Part shown: positions 12,001 to 24,207 of the stretch, one piece after another
Numbering within the stretch: the first letter of the stretch is position 1
Layout: every line of letters begins with the position of its first letter
Assembly: GCF_032854445.1 (NCBI RefSeq)
Contig: NC_088307.1
Span: 27,628,547-27,692,546 of the forward strand
Direction: 5' to 3'
Length of the DNA stretch: 64,000 nucleotides
Origin: Liolophura sinensis
Taxonomy: Eukaryota; Mollusca; Polyplacophora; Chitonida; Chitonidae
Translations under genes and position numbers: made by a program
Notes under the pieces: generated by a model
The model's input: only the letters and a program-made list of their open reading frames with translations
Database searches by the model: none
What the model was told of the DNA's origin: nothing

Positions 12001-13346
12001 CGTTACAGCGCCATAGAAAGTTTTCTTGCGATATTTGAACTGGAACGTCCATTTTGGTTAACGGCTGATATATGAATGTTTGGTTTGAGGCAAAGCACAA
12101 AAATATTACACTGATTTGCGAGGTAGATAAAAAAAATACACCGGAATTATACATTAACATCATTTACGAACACAAAATATTCAACATCGTTTTCTTACCT
12201 CGGGTTTCTCTGCTTTGTTTTGTTGAAGGTAGAATATGACACCAAAGACGATGGAGCCAAGGACCAGTGCCGTGGAGAGTGAAGCAATCGCGGCTATAAG
12301 CACTGGACGCCTTCTCTCTCCTCTACTGGGTAGGTTTCCTTCCGGATATGTCTGGAAGAATAGTATGTTGTTCGTGCTTTACTATTTGTTTTATTTTGTC
12401 ATATTCTTCTTTTGGCACTTAATACTGCATGGATGGAGAGTTGAAAATTTGACACCAAATCCTAAGAAAAAGTCCAAAAGGTACACCTTATTGCAAACTA
12501 CATAACATCCAGGAATCCATTATGAACAATCCCTTCCTCTCCGGGCGAACGCGGGAAGGTCTGACAGCAGCTTGTGGATGGTTGTAGATTTCCCCCGGAT
12601 TCTGCCCTGTTTCCTCCCACCATACTGCTGGTCGTCGTCGTATAATTGAAATTTTTGTTTAGTAACCTTTTAATCATCAAACAAATAAATAAATAACTTA
12701 GCCATTACAATGACATGCGCTCTGTGCTTCCCACGCGCTGTATACTGAGGCCTAGTTTTACAGCATATCTATTGTTGCGATACCATCTCTGACGTGGAAG
12801 CAAAACTTCATGTCAAAAAGAGGGAAAATGGAAAATGAAACATTGCGTTCAACAGCATTAAGTTAAAACTCAAATGATATACACAAAAAACTAAATAAAT
12901 GTTAATGCCAACAGTTTAGAAAGTCTCTCCACGTATTGATTGTTTGCAGCCTGTAAAATAATTTTAGATTAAAACATTTTAAATGTTTCTGTTGTGGAAT
13001 ACAACACCATCAATGTTGATTTGACATACATGTAAGATAAACTAGTCAGATGACATCATTTTGTAAACATTTGTAACGTGGTAAATTTGTAAGAATATGA
13101 TCTTAGCTCAGGTTTTATTCTAACTGTTCAAGTAGAAGATGAAATGGTAGCAACTCACACATCCCAATTTATCAGATGTCACTAGAGTACAATCCCGCAA
13201 AATGCTATGTTTTTATCATACTTACAAACAATTACATTACAAAAAAACACTACAAAGGGACCAAGCACGCGGACTCTTTATCCGCCAATAGGGAAACTTA
13301 CCAATTTACAGAAATCGGACTCTTGTGCCATTTTCGTTCCGGTCAT
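8929..13346 (-). CDS. BRICHOS gene D: membrane precursor with C-terminal cargo peptide
   Basis: Six exons: 13302-13346, 12199-12351, 11729-11875, 10815-10916, 10040-10175 and 8929-9029, joined at GT/AG sites in phases 0,0,0,0,1. The product is 227 aa. Residues about 32-57 form a signal-anchor helix after GERRRP, so the rest should face the lumen or outside. The BRICHOS domain spans about residues 108-195: the conserved Asp is in LHDF, the first Cys in GMCLV and the second in FCDGVPAHWF. The last exon gives EKR (197-199), then a 28-residue peptide with two Cys (VACLHMRC) and a stop. In the family, BRICHOS acts as an intramolecular chaperone for a beta-prone C-terminal segment released by proprotein cleavage. 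Role of the peptide: unknown; host defence is an inference from polychaete homologues. Introns hold SINE pieces at 10508-10690 and 12520-12695. Closest relative in the window: gene B. Confidence 0.85.
9082..9130. repeat. (ATTG)n simple repeat
   Basis: Imperfect tetranucleotide run in intron 5 of gene D. The rest of that intron (9130-10039) shows no feature beyond short AAAGTTAA repeats near 9600-9670. Confidence 0.7.
10508..10690 (-). repeat. SINE, minus orientation, in an intron of gene D
   Basis: Body and head of the main SINE (TTTTACGTCGTGCTCA, then CCAGCATGAGCTGGGCTTG, then GACCGCATTGGTGAGAGGC), in intron 4. Confidence 0.7.
12520..12695 (+). repeat. SINE 3' part in intron 1 of gene D
   Basis: GGGAAGGTCTGACAGCAGC, CCCACCATACTGCTGG and a tail of AAATAAATAAAT. 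The tRNA-like head is missing. Confidence 0.65.
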
Positions 13347-13442
13347 GTTGACGAATATAAAGCAGCTGCCGGTTTATTTAGCTGAGAGGAAGTTTAGGCA
13401 GGTTGGACATCGGTGCAGAACTGGCTAATAGAACACATTCCG

Positions 13443-13450
13443 TTTTTATA
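13443..13450 (-). promoter_or_regulatory. TATA box of gene D
   Basis: TATAAAAA on the minus strand, 97 nt upstream of the gene D ATG. Gene C has TATAAAA 81 nt before its ATG in a similar setting, which supports both as core promoters. Confidence 0.5.
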
Positions 13451-13479
13451 CAAGTCCTCATGTTGTGTGTAATTGAGTT

Positions 13480-13860
13480 TGTTTATCAGCCAGTAGAAAT
13501 GGCGTCAACAAGGATGTAGGTTCCGATTGGTTCAGCACCGACCAGTGAGGAAGATCTGATCTCGGAGAAGTCATATATCGAATTTCGGCTTATTTGCAGT
13601 AAAATGTTAATTCTCGCATAAATGTGTCCACTTAAAAAAAGAGAAAAGTAGCTGTTTTCTGAACTGATCAACTTAGTAAGACCATAGAAGACGAGGACGT
13701 GCTCCTTGAGCCGTTGTAATGGAAAGACTGTGTAAACTGAAGGTGTTAAAAAGCGTTCTTTCACAGGGACCTGCACCGCCTGAGCCCGCATCCTTCAAAG
13801 CTAGTGTCACATTACACTGTTTACTGTCTGCACAGGCGACAGATTTCCTCATACAATGAC
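13480..13860. other. Upstream flank of gene D, duplicated at gene B
   Basis: This stretch shares GTCACATTACACTGTTTACTG and nearby words with 35690-35890. It shows that the promoter-side flank was carried in the D/B duplication. No coding exon was found in it. Confidence 0.6.
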
Positions 13861-14114
13861 CCGGATCTTGATGTTTGACATGTTATCATGTCAGGCCTAT
13901 CCCAGGAAATGAGGCGAGGAAAAACGAAATGTGCCCAAGACTGACGCACAAAAGAGAGAGAATTACAAGCATCATAATGATGGTCGTCCTCCTGTAGGTA
14001 AACAATGCAAAATACAAACATATAAATGTGTCTGATTTAATTTCATAATATATGATTTTATTGTACACAAGACCCACCCCTTCTATCAGCACACGGTCAA
14101 AACCATCCTAATAC

Positions 14115-14370
14115 GGTGGGTGAGACTTTTAACTTTGTTATTTGTGATGTTGTAACTTCGTTGTAACTTTGTTAATTGTGATGTTGTAACTTTGTTAATT
14201 GTGAAGTTGCAACTTTCTTATTTCTAATTCTGTAACTTCGTTAATTGTGATGTTGTAACTTTCTTATTTGTGACTCTGTAACTTCGTTAATTGTGACGTT
14301 GTAACTTCGTTAATTGTGATGTTGTAACTTCGTTATTTGTGATGTTGTAACTTCGTTAATTGTGACCTTG
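14115..14370. repeat. 23-bp minisatellite
   Basis: About eleven imperfect copies of GTTGTAACTTCGTTAATTG plus TGAT. Confidence 0.85.
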
Positions 14371-15236
14371 ATTGATGGTCCAGTATGCGAGAGCAGACAC
14401 ATATACATATACAAAAGCACATGGTCGATTATGTCTATACGGTGTAAGTGTAACTCCGATGAAATTCAACATAAATTAATTTCCTCGTTAGGCAATACAG
14501 GGTATATTTCATATAACAAGGCATTTATACACAAACACAAGTTGAGCAAAGTTGTGTTATGTTAAGTTAGCCAGTGGAACCAATAATTTTTGCATATATG
14601 GTACAACAATAGACACTTAAGGAACAGCCTAGACATCAGATGAATTTGAATTTTTTATCAGTACATTTCTAAATTTCGAGTTTAAACTAAGCTCGAGCCG
14701 ATGTAAAATCTTAGATGTCTGCTAGATTGTCTCCAGCTCGATCCCGTCGTATGACAGAAACACCAGATAAATGCACAAAAAGTAATAAATATAATACACG
14801 AATGTTGAATTGTGTGTGACGGCCGAAGGTTGCAAAACGATAACACAGTCACGTGGGTTGTTTGTCAGGCTGCAAGGAAATCCTAGAAGGCGACCCAGAA
14901 TTTGGTATTATGTTATGTAGCTAGCCCTATAGCATTAGCCATGAATCATCATTTGTAGGCCTACAGATCGTTGCCTTCATAGAGTGGTGGGGAGAGCCAC
15001 GTGAAGACGTCTGTTGCGTCTGTAATGATCACTTGACGTGTTCTACGCTGGGAATAGTGGTGCATGTTCCCAGGGCCAGTCAATAAATGATTCCTTTGAA
15101 CTAAGACCCATTTCCAGCCAAATACCGGATATATCTGAGAACATTAAAAATGGTATTTGTACCAAACCGTGTTCTATCCAACTGAAGGATTGTTTGACAC
15201 TGAATTCCCCAAACAAACATTTAACTATTTCCGAAT

Positions 15237-15710
15237 GTGGACATACCAATTGTCTTACACGTCCATCATTTGACACTTTTCTCACTGACTGGTAAATGTT
15301 ATTTTGTTAATTCCTACGTTAACTTATGTTGTATTGCGTACAACCGTATTTACTTGGTAACATGCAAGAAGTGTGGTCAGCAGTATGTTGGGAAGACCAC
15401 CCAGAAACTACATCTACGGGTGAACGGGCACCGTAAGTCCGTGCGCAAGAAACAATTGCTAATAGGCAAATATTTCTCTGCCTCCGACCATGACTGGGAC
15501 CATCTCAGCATTCAGATAATAAAATCGATTTATCCATCAGCAGTTGAGACAGATGTCGAATCTGAACGTAAAATCCGTGACGGTGAGCTATTCTGGATGC
15601 TAGAGATTGGTTCAGTCTTCCCGTATGTGTTGAATGATAACCATATGGGAATCGGCAATGTAACATCTAGCCAACCAAATGACTCCATCATAACAAATTT
15701 ATTCAAATAG
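15237..15710 (+). pseudogene. GIY-YIG endonuclease-like ORF of the Penelope-like element
   Basis: The motif IYLVTCKKCGQQYVGKT carries the GIY-YIG signature in degenerate form, with a CxxC pair, followed by LHLRVNGHRKSV and the Glu-containing ERKIRDGELFWMLEIGS. An upstream Cys/His-rich piece in another frame (15140-15290, with CGHTNC) probably belonged to the same domain. A single TAG (15708-15710) separates it from the RT part in the same frame. Confidence 0.75.
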
Positions 15711-15797
15711 CATAAACGCAGACCCCACAGTCATGGTAGGAGGAAGTTCAACAGAAACACGATTCACAAACACGTTACAGTTAGCTATTTAGTAGGA

Positions 15798-17930
15798 TTG
15801 TCGTGTGACACCAATAGCATGCATGCTCTACGCACAGTATTATATGCACTGCCATTGAACTTGCTAAAACAGGTAGTTCAAGACGTATCCAATAACATAC
15901 ACAATTTTAATGTTCCACCTCACATTGTACGTCTGTGTCAAGACATATCGTATTTTCAATTGTATCGCCCTGTAACTACAACTGAAACTCAACACGATCG
16001 ACTCTTTCTGAAGATAAAGTATTTAGACAGTGACCTTGATTTAATTAACCTACCACGCATCTTTAATGAACCTGATGTTCGTAGTGCTGGGCCTAATTAT
16101 TTTAATATCCAAGAGCCACCTTGCATATCCCATGAGTATACAAAGCCTATCGCTTCCAAAATTTTCAATTATTACCATGCCATCAAGGAGTCCGATTTGG
16201 CAACGTATACTTCTGGCGGCTATAACTGTGATTGTGAATTCTCAGTTTTCACCTACGACAAATGTAAACATGTCCTGACTGGTGACCTTAATATTATTAA
16301 GAATCATGATTTAAAGAATCTCTTTGTGAGGGGTCTTAAGTATTGAGAACATTCGATGAAACGAAAAAAACTATCATCTCGGCACTTGAGGAGTATGCTA
16401 AAATATGGTCAAAACGGGAGAAAGTGGATTTTTCGGTACTTAACGATTGGCTTGAGATTGTCAAAAAGAAGGTTAGTTTAACTATACGCCGTCTAGACAT
16501 TGATGCTCTGCCTAAAGTTAAACAGGTTCTGAAAAATCCCACTGTGCAAGAAACACTCTCTGACCTTCATAGTAAATTTGTCATCACTGTAGCAGACAAG
16601 GCTCCTAATAATGTCATCTTTATTTGCAAGAATTATCATTCTTGTTCAAGAGCCATGTGCATCTACAACGACATCCACGTATTCTGCTACTACATGTATT
16701 CTGGAGGAACTATTTAACAAACACAAAACCTTTCTTAAAGAAAGGCGCATAAATATACCTACCCGTCATACAGAAATACCACAACTTTACTGGATTCATA
16801 AAATGCATAAATCCCCATACAAGGCTCCAGTTATTGCGGGTTCAAGAAGCTGTACCACCAAACTCTTGTCAACCCTACTTACGAGAGCGTTACAAGAAGT
16901 CGAGTCATTTTGGAATAAGTATTGTTGTGCCATAACAAAAAACAGGTGTCAACTTCATGTGGATTCTTAACAACTCCAAACGTTTTACAGAAGAACTTGG
17001 TGCTCATATACATATACCGTACAAAGGTGTATCCACATGGGATTTCTCTACTCTCTATACCACGATTCCTCACAAAAATCTTATTGAAAGAATATCGTCG
17101 TTAATTGTTTCGGTATTTACTAAAACAGGTCACCGTTACATTGATGTCAGAAGCGATAAGGCTTTCTTCAGTTCCACTCTTTATAAAGCTTACCACTTAT
17201 TGGATGTTACATTATTTACTGAATTACTTGTATTTCTCATTAATAACATCTATGTGAAATTCGGAGACATTACTTACCAACAGTGTATAGGTATTCAAAT
17301 GGGTACCAATTGTGCGCCTGTTTTGGCAGACCTATACCTGTTTTCATATGAATACGACTATATGCAGAAATTACTTAAAAGTAATATCTTTAAAGCTCGA
17401 TCCTTTCATTTACCAAGCGGTATATTGATGATCTACTGGCGTTAAATAATCCCCATACTGCTGAAGCGGTGAAGGAAATCTATCCGCCTTCATTGGATTT
17501 AAATCAGACAACAGATGGTCCTGGTGGTACATCTTATTTGGATCTATATCTGTACAAAGACGAACAAGGTCTCCTTTCACGCCGCCTTTACGATAAGAGG
17601 GATAATTTCAATTTTGATTTTGTAAATTATCCTTATTTAGATAGCAATATAGCAAAATGTCCTGCATATGGCGTTTACATATCTCGCCTTGTAGCATTTG
17701 TCAGATCTTGCGTTAACTGTGATGACTTTAATCTGCGTCACAAGTTGCTAGTTCAAAAACTAGTTTGTCAAGGATACTCCATCAAACGCCTTCATTCTAA
17801 GTTTCTCAAACTTTACAATGAATATAACACTGTCGTTGGCATGTATAGACAGAGCATTGTGATCAACCACATAGACGGCGCTGTTATCCCTATGCACATA
17901 ATATCACGTACATGGTATTTAACAACATAG
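15798..17930 (+). pseudogene. Reverse transcriptase region of the Penelope-like element
   Basis: Six overlapping frames cover the RT. Visible motifs in order: VITVADKAPNNVIFICK (16580-16630), QLYWIHKMHKSPYKAPVIA (about 16787-16840), WDFSTLYTTIPHKNL (about 17039-17083), QMGTNCAPVLADLYLF (about 17297-17345) and the catalytic YIDDLL at 17421. YIDD is one frame off from the preceding block. The C-terminal part reads YDKRDNFNFDFVNYPYLD and YGVYISRLVAFVR. Confidence 0.85.
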
Positions 17931-17999
17931 ATGGCGCTGGTTGCCCAGTGTAACCGTCTATCTTGTATGTCATGTGTAACATCATAGATGGCGCCTCTT

Positions 18000-19290
18000 G
18001 TAGCATGAAATCTTTTCATTATAACGGGAAAGACGTAATCGTCCGTTACTTTTGAATCATAATCTGATCGGTTAGGGTGTGTAACGCTCGTCATTTTCAA
18101 ACTGTATCTAATATCGCTTAACCTGGGGCTAGGTGCCGTAAAGGTAGCCATGCTCATTACATCTGCATGATGCCTTTATGAACAGTTGCAATTAAAGCGT
18201 GACTGAGATACTTGTTTAATTGTTATCTGACATGGAACTCATTCACGGACTACGAATTTGAACTTTGATATGGAATTCATGCCTGGAATGTTCATTGTCT
18301 GCCCGACATCATTGAAAACTGATGACCGCTTCTCTCTTGTGTGTTACCGGCTTTATTTCTTATTTGTATAATTTCTTACATACCTTTGTCTTTGGGAGAT
18401 AGTGTTAAACGTTGTTTTGGAAATGGATCTTGCGATTATCGACTTGGAAAGCCCTTTACGGACTACGAATGGTATATGAATGTCGGACTTGACGCTTATA
18501 TTTACTTTTCACTCTACATCCTGCTCCTCTAAAGCTTACTTCAGAAGTCAAAACCTCTCCCGTCAGGACGTGCATGGAAATACGAACACACAGACACACA
18601 AAGGGAAACAACGCTACAGTCGATTTACCCATCTGTCTATGACATCCCATAGAAGCCATCTGATACAAAGTTTTGACAGCACTCCTCTGGCACTACTTTG
18701 AACCCAATGGCCTTGCTTGTGTCCTCTACTGGGGAAACTCCTAAACTGTATAAATTGTGACGTGCAACATCGGGATAACAAAAAAAGTCACCGGCCATCC
18801 TGTAAATTGTTTCCAAGGTGAAATTTCACAGTCACGGATACAGTTGTTGAAAACTCCAATAATTGTATTCTTTATTCAAGCCAGTTCAGTTCCACTTTGA
18901 CATTTGATTTGTTCCTCCTGCTGTAAACCACACATTTACCTTGAACATGTAAGGTTGTTCACTTTGTTGAATAAAGAGGTGTGTGATAAACAAATCCCCG
19001 CCACTGTGTGTGTTCCGCGAAGTTGTATCAACATCTTGCTGCCTGAGGTCGCATCAGCCTCTCCCGATACGCCAGGCCGACCTCAAACAACCCGACGTTG
19101 ATACATTATCGCGGATCACACAGTGTCATGATGGTCTCTATATATCCTACTGACAGGTACAATGTGTATCAAAGGTTATCATTAACAAGAATTTCAGTTG
19201 ACAACCATATTCCAGTTTCAGTTTTGTGTGTGTGTTAAGTACTGTTTGTTTTTGGATACCTTTTCGTCATCGAGCACCTATAATCTATGC
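18000..19290. other. No supported gene; flank shared with 38.1 kb
   Basis: Only short chance frames are present. At 19120-19260, words such as AACAAGAATTTCA and TGACAACC match 38130-38260, marking the outer end of the D/B segmental duplication. Confidence 0.45.
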
Positions 19291-19299
19291 ATGTAACGA

Positions 19300-19690
19300 T
19301 TCCCTACCGAAGGCCGAGTTTGAACTCTCAACTCATGTGGACATACCGTTGAAAGTTCAATACTTCTAATCTACCATAAAGTCCTAATAATCCAGAAAAA
19401 ATAGCCCCTGACATGCTCTCCAAACCTAACATTAAAGTCATGTCGAAATGTGCACAGGATCTGACAAAACTACAAGAAATGAAAATTATTTCACATTTGG
19501 TTGTATGGTGTATACCTGAGCATAACACTCAATGAATTCAAGCCATGTAGCAAGGATCGTCAACAAACAACTGTGAGTTATGCTTAAAAATGTTTCATTT
19601 ATTCTTTTTCCACAAAGATAGGTAAAGGTAACATATGTGCGGGCTGATTCAGATGTCTAAAGTACTAGCTCGCTGATACCATCAAGCCAT
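19300..19690. repeat. Dispersed repeat, second copy at 26740-27055
   Basis: The copies share AACCTAACA, GAAATGAAAATTATT, TCAACAAACAACTG, GCTTAAAAATGTTTCATTT and TCTAAAGTACTA in the same order. A G-run follows at about 19700-19716. Confidence 0.7.
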
Positions 19691-20012
19691 TGAACAATTG
19701 GGGGGGGGGGGGGGGGATGTTTGATGCCGGCTGTTGTGAGTGCGGATTTGAACTGTAATATGATTTCAATGGTGGGCACTTTACACCGGGGACTCCGATT
19801 TTCCACCACTTAAAAACCAGACCGACACCATATATTAAAAGGTCTTGAGCACTTCGTAAAATTAATCACTCAATTCACATTAAATAACAAAAAAACACTA
19901 TTTTGAGATTGTAAAGCTACTAGTACTGTTGACGTCATGTTATATTTTGTTACAACGCACCACTTGAGTCATGGGGAGCTAATGAGTTTTGAGTATGATA
20001 GAGTAATAATCT

Positions 20013-21345
20013 CTATATCGGTGTATATAATCTATACACAAGTGGCGTGTTTCCTATATCAGTGTATATAATCTATACACCAGAGGCGTGTTTCCTATAT
20101 CAGTGTATATAATCTATACACAAGTGGCGTGTTTCCTATATCAGTGTATATAATCTATACACAAGTGGCGTGTTTCCTATATCAGTGTATATAATCTATA
20201 CACAAGTGGCGTGTTTCCTATATCAGTGTATATAATCTATACACAAGTGGCGTGTTTCCTATATCAGTGTATATAATTTATACACCTATGACGTGCTGCC
20301 TATATCAGTGTATATAATCTATACACCAGTGACGTGTTGCCTATATCAGCGTATATAATCTATACACCAGAGGCGTGTTTCCTATATCAGTGTATATAAT
20401 CTATACACCAGAGGCGTGTTTCCTATATCAGTGTATATAATCCATACACCAGAGGCGTGTTTCCTATATCAGTGTATGTAATCTATACACCAGTGACGTG
20501 TTGCCTATATCAGCGTATATAATCTATACACACGTGGCGTGTTGCCTATATCAGTGTATATAATCTATACACCTGAGGCGAGTTTCCTATATCAGTGTAT
20601 ATGATCTATACACAAGTGGCATGTTTCCTATATCAGTGTATATAATCTATACACCAGTGACGTGTTTCCTATATCAGTGTATATAATCTATACACCAGAG
20701 GCGTGTTTTCTATATCAGTGTATATAATCTATACACAAGTGACGTGTTGCCTATACCAGTGTATAGAATCTATACACCAGAGGCGTGTTTCCTATATCAG
20801 TGTATATAATCTATACACAAGTGGCGTGTTTCCTATATCAGTGTATATGATCTATACACAAGTGGCATGTTTCCTATATCAGTGTATATAATCTATACAC
20901 CAGTGACGTGTTTCCTATATCAGTGTATATAATCTATACACCAGAGGCGTGTTTTCTATATCAGTGTATATAATCTATACACAAGTGACGTGTTGCCTAT
21001 ACCAGTGTATAGAATCTATACACCAGAGGCGTGTTGCCTATATCAGTGTATATAATCTATACACAAGTGGCGTGTTTCCTATATCAGTGTATATAATCTA
21101 TACACAAGTGACGTGTTGCCTACATCAGTGAATATAATCTATACACCAGAGGCGTGTTTCCTATATCAGTGTATATAATCTATACACCACAGGCGTGTTT
21201 CCTATATCAGTGTATATAATCTATACACCACAGGCGTGTTTCCTATATCAGTGTATATAATCTGTACACCAGTGGCGTGTTTCCTATATCAGTGTATATA
21301 ATCTATTCACCAGTGGCGAGTTTCCTATATCAGTGTATATAATCT
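20013..21345. repeat. 41-bp satellite, about 32 copies
   Basis: Unit CCTATATCAGTGTATATAAT plus CTATACACAAGTGGCGTGTTT. Each unit holds the inverted repeat GTGTATA-taatc-TATACAC. Variant units (TATATGATC, TTTTCTATATC, CTATACCAGTGTATAG) recur at a spacing of 246 bp, or six units, between about 20600 and 21060, so part of the array was amplified as a higher-order repeat. Confidence 0.95.
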
Positions 21346-21895
21346 ATACACCAAAAGCACTTCAAGCGAGGGTCCAAGGGGCCGCAAACGAGTCGGAAGG
21401 TCTGCAACTCTACTAGACCGTAAACAAGATTTCAACCATTTTGGGGCAACCAGAGAAGGGGTGTGAAGAGCATAGAGGCGTAAAAGTGACATGTTGAAGA
21501 TTATAGGGTTTTGAAAGTTTACTCCAACATACTGGGCGAGGGTCAGAATGAAAAGATTAGAAGTTAGTGCACAGGGTGTAGAAGTAGTGTTTTCGAGTAT
21601 AACATTGAGGTTGAACGTGTTTTCTACGACACATACAGACGAGCGTCTTAGACGATTTTTTTCTCACTAAGTCAAAAGCTTCGTAAAACAGCCTCATCTG
21701 TTTGAAAGGAAATTAAGAATTTCAAAGAAACACTTGTTCTTATCAGAAGGAACTGAAATTTTTCAACGAGGCGCCAAGTATATACTTTGAATTTCCAGCA
21801 CCAAATTCTCCCTAGCAAGTTTAAAATGTTTGTGGGTTGTGGGGGTAAGGAGGGGGTAGGTTAAGCATATCTAACCACGCAACACTTGAAAAATA

Positions 21896-22080
21896 TTTCA
21901 CTTACACGGTGGTGACCAGCTTCATAGTGGGATTAAACCAGGGTGAGCCCGGTGGAAACCCAAGACCAACCGTATGTTGCTGCTACACCTTCAAAACGCG
22001 CTGTTGGAAAAAAAACCAGCATGAGCTGGTCTTGATCTTACAACGAACGCATTGTTAAGAGGCTCCTGTGTCAGTAGACT
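21896..22080 (-). repeat. SINE, minus orientation
   Basis: TTCACTTACACGGTGGTGACC, CCAGCATGAGCTGGTCTTGA and AACGCATTGTTAAGAGGCTCC; diverged copy of the main SINE without its 3' tail. Confidence 0.65.
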
Positions 22081-22158
22081 GACAGATGTAGTAGACTAAT
22101 ATGTGTAACTGTAATAGGCGGGTAGGCGCAAATGTAGTGGACCGCAAGGTGTAATTAT

Positions 22159-22382
22159 ATTTTTATTTGATTTATTTGATTGATGTTTTACGCCGTACTC
22201 AAGAATATTTCACTTATACAATGGCGGCCAGATATATGGTGGGTGGAAACCGGACAGAGGCCTGGCGAAATCCACGACCATCCGCAGGTTGCTGGAAGAC
22301 AACGTACAGAATGAGCAGCATGAGCTGAACTTGAACTCAAAGCTACCCCACTAGAGCGCTAATCAACTAGGGCACGGAGGCC
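22159..22382 (-). repeat. SINE, full length, minus orientation
   Basis: Runs from TTTATTTGATTGATGTTTTAC to GGGCACGGAGGCCC, covering tail, body and tRNA-like head. Confidence 0.8.
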
Positions 22383-23050
22383 CATGAGTAAATGTAGTAG
22401 ACAGTTAGTTGCGAATGTAGTAGACGGGTGGGTGCAACTGTAGTAGACAGGTAGGTGTAAATGTATATGTCTAATAAATGTGGGTGCAAATGTAGTAGCT
22501 GCAAGGTGTAAATGCAGTAGACTGTTAGGTGCAAATGTAGTACTCGGTTAGGTGCAAATGTAGTGGACAGGTAGGTGTAAATGTAGTAGACGGATAGGTG
22601 CAAATTTAGTAGACGAATAGGTGCAAATATAGCAGACAGGCAGGTGTAAATGAAAATGACTAATAAATGTAGGTGCAAATTTAGTGGTCTAGTAGGTGTA
22701 GATGTAGAGGACTTGTACATGTAGTTGTTAATGTAGTAAACTAGTAGATGTAGATGTAGTTGACAGGCAAATCTAGCAGGCGGGTAGGTGTAAATGTAGT
22801 GGAATGGTAGGTGTAAGTATACAGGAGTAGTACATGTAGGTATAAATGTAGTGTACTAGTAGGTGTAGAAGTAGTTGACAGGCAAATGTAGCAGGCGGGA
22901 ATGTGTAGTTGTAGTTGACAGGTCGGTGTAAATGTAGTAGACGGTAGGTGTAAATCTAGTAGGCTGGTATGTGAAAATGTAGCAAATGCGTAGGTGTAAA
23001 TGCAGTAGACTGCTAGCTGTAAATTAATAGGCTGGTAGGTGAAAATGTAA
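22375..23050. repeat. About 22-bp minisatellite
   Basis: Many diverged copies of GTAGGTGTAAATGTAGTAGAC. The open minus frame of 117 codons over it is an artefact of the repeat. Confidence 0.85.
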
Positions 23051-23275
23051 TGGGCTTGTGCATTATCTCTAGCTTAGGATAAAGCCATCAGCATTGTCTC
23101 TAGCCTAGTCTAAAGTCATCAGCATTATCTCTAGCCTAGGCTAAAGTCATCAGCATTATCTCTAGCCTAGGCTAAAGTCATCAGCATTGTCTCTAGCTTA
23201 GGCTAAAGTCATCAGCATTGTCTCTAGCTTAGGATAAAGTCATCAGCATTGTCTCTAGCTTTGGACAAACTCATC
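23045..23275. repeat. 31-bp minisatellite
   Basis: About seven copies of CATTATCTCTAGCCTAGGCT plus AAAGTCATCAG. Confidence 0.9.
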
Positions 23276-23907
23276 AGTTTTGCGTCAGGACAAGATCGGT
23301 ATCAAGATATATTTATCTCTTAAATGCTATGTTCCAGCATGTCTCCTTACAGGGCTGTGGTCATTTTCATGGGTGTGCATTTCCACTCTGTTCCCGTGAT
23401 AAACGACCGACCTTGGGCAAGTGACTGACGAACTCTCAATGACAAGCTCTGCACTTATTTTAGTTTGATCCTTGCTTAACAATGTACTCAAGAATGTTTT
23501 GTTTGATGGTGGTTAATGCTTTGATGGAAGAAACGACCAAACTTGTGGAAGTTGAACTGACATTTCATTGGCAACTTTGCCACTTCTTATTTACAGATAT
23601 ACTCATCATATAGGTGCAACAAAAGTAGCCTTCAATGACCGCTAGACTGTGCAAATACAGGCATCGTCCTCCGCTTTTAGCCACTTATGTGGCAAGAACA
23701 GATATAGTGGCAAAATCTTCATACTCCCCGCCCAAGGTCAGGATTGAAACCACATCTCGTCTAAAACGCATCTGACTGAGTGGAAACACTGACTACCCGG
23801 CCGCAACACGTTCCCCCATATTAAGATTTAGACCTATCAATTAATAGCATATTTCTGACTGTCTAAGTAAAAGAGTAAAACTGAACTGTCCATAAGCGTT
23901 TATATTT

Positions 23908-23913
23908 TTTATT
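23908..23913 (-). terminator. Candidate poly(A) signal of gene C
   Basis: AATAAA on the minus strand, 295 nt past the gene C stop. The paralogous position at 63197-63202 also reads AATAAA after the gene G exon. Confidence 0.4.
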
Positions 23914-24207
23914 TACGTTGCGCCTCAAGGCGGTGCATGTTGTTTACATGGCGACTGCCATGTCAGTATTATGGCCGATATACAATATACAGCCTGGAGC
24001 CTTAGAGGCAAAAAAAGAAAAGAAAAAGAAAACCATCATGATCTTGAAATAATATAGGACATACACACACCTGATGTGTATGTAAACTTTCTTTACGTTT
24101 TAGATGTATCTTTCACAAAATCATTTTGCCTGTATCCGTTGGCGTGTTGTATAACTAGGAGCTTATGTGGACGCCTCTCATTTTGCTCTGTTGGTTTTGA
24201 AATATCA

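Larger units (their letters stand above)
15000..17990 (+). mobile_element. Decayed Penelope-like retroelement, GIY-YIG before RT
   Basis: A GIY-YIG endonuclease-like region (about 15300-15710) precedes a Penelope-type reverse transcriptase (about 15720-17930) on the same strand. This is the permuted order described for Naiad/Chlamys-type Penelope-like elements, where canonical Penelope has the nuclease after the RT. The reading frame is broken by at least one in-frame stop (15708) and frameshifts near 15290, 16340, 16650-16700, 16960 and 17420, so the copy is dead. The 3' flank carries three copies of a CATAGATGGCGCT-like word between 17870 and 17995. The element lies inside the copy of the D/B duplicated flank that belongs to gene D and is missing from the gene B copy, so it probably inserted after the duplication. 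Confidence 0.85.
21345..23300. repeat. Left half of a segmental duplication matched at 62.0-62.6 kb
   Basis: 21360-21530 matches 62020-62190 (AAAAGTGACATGTTGAAGATT, GCCGTAAAC-like words). The 22-bp array at 22375-23050 matches the remnant at 62360-62450, and CTCATCAGTTTTGC plus ATCAGGACAAGAT recur at 62570-62600. Copy 1 has much longer arrays. Confidence 0.75.

Noticed and set aside
22367-22720. 117-codon minus-strand frame (HLHL-rich)
   Set aside because: It is a by-product of the 22-bp minisatellite; composition follows the repeat unit.
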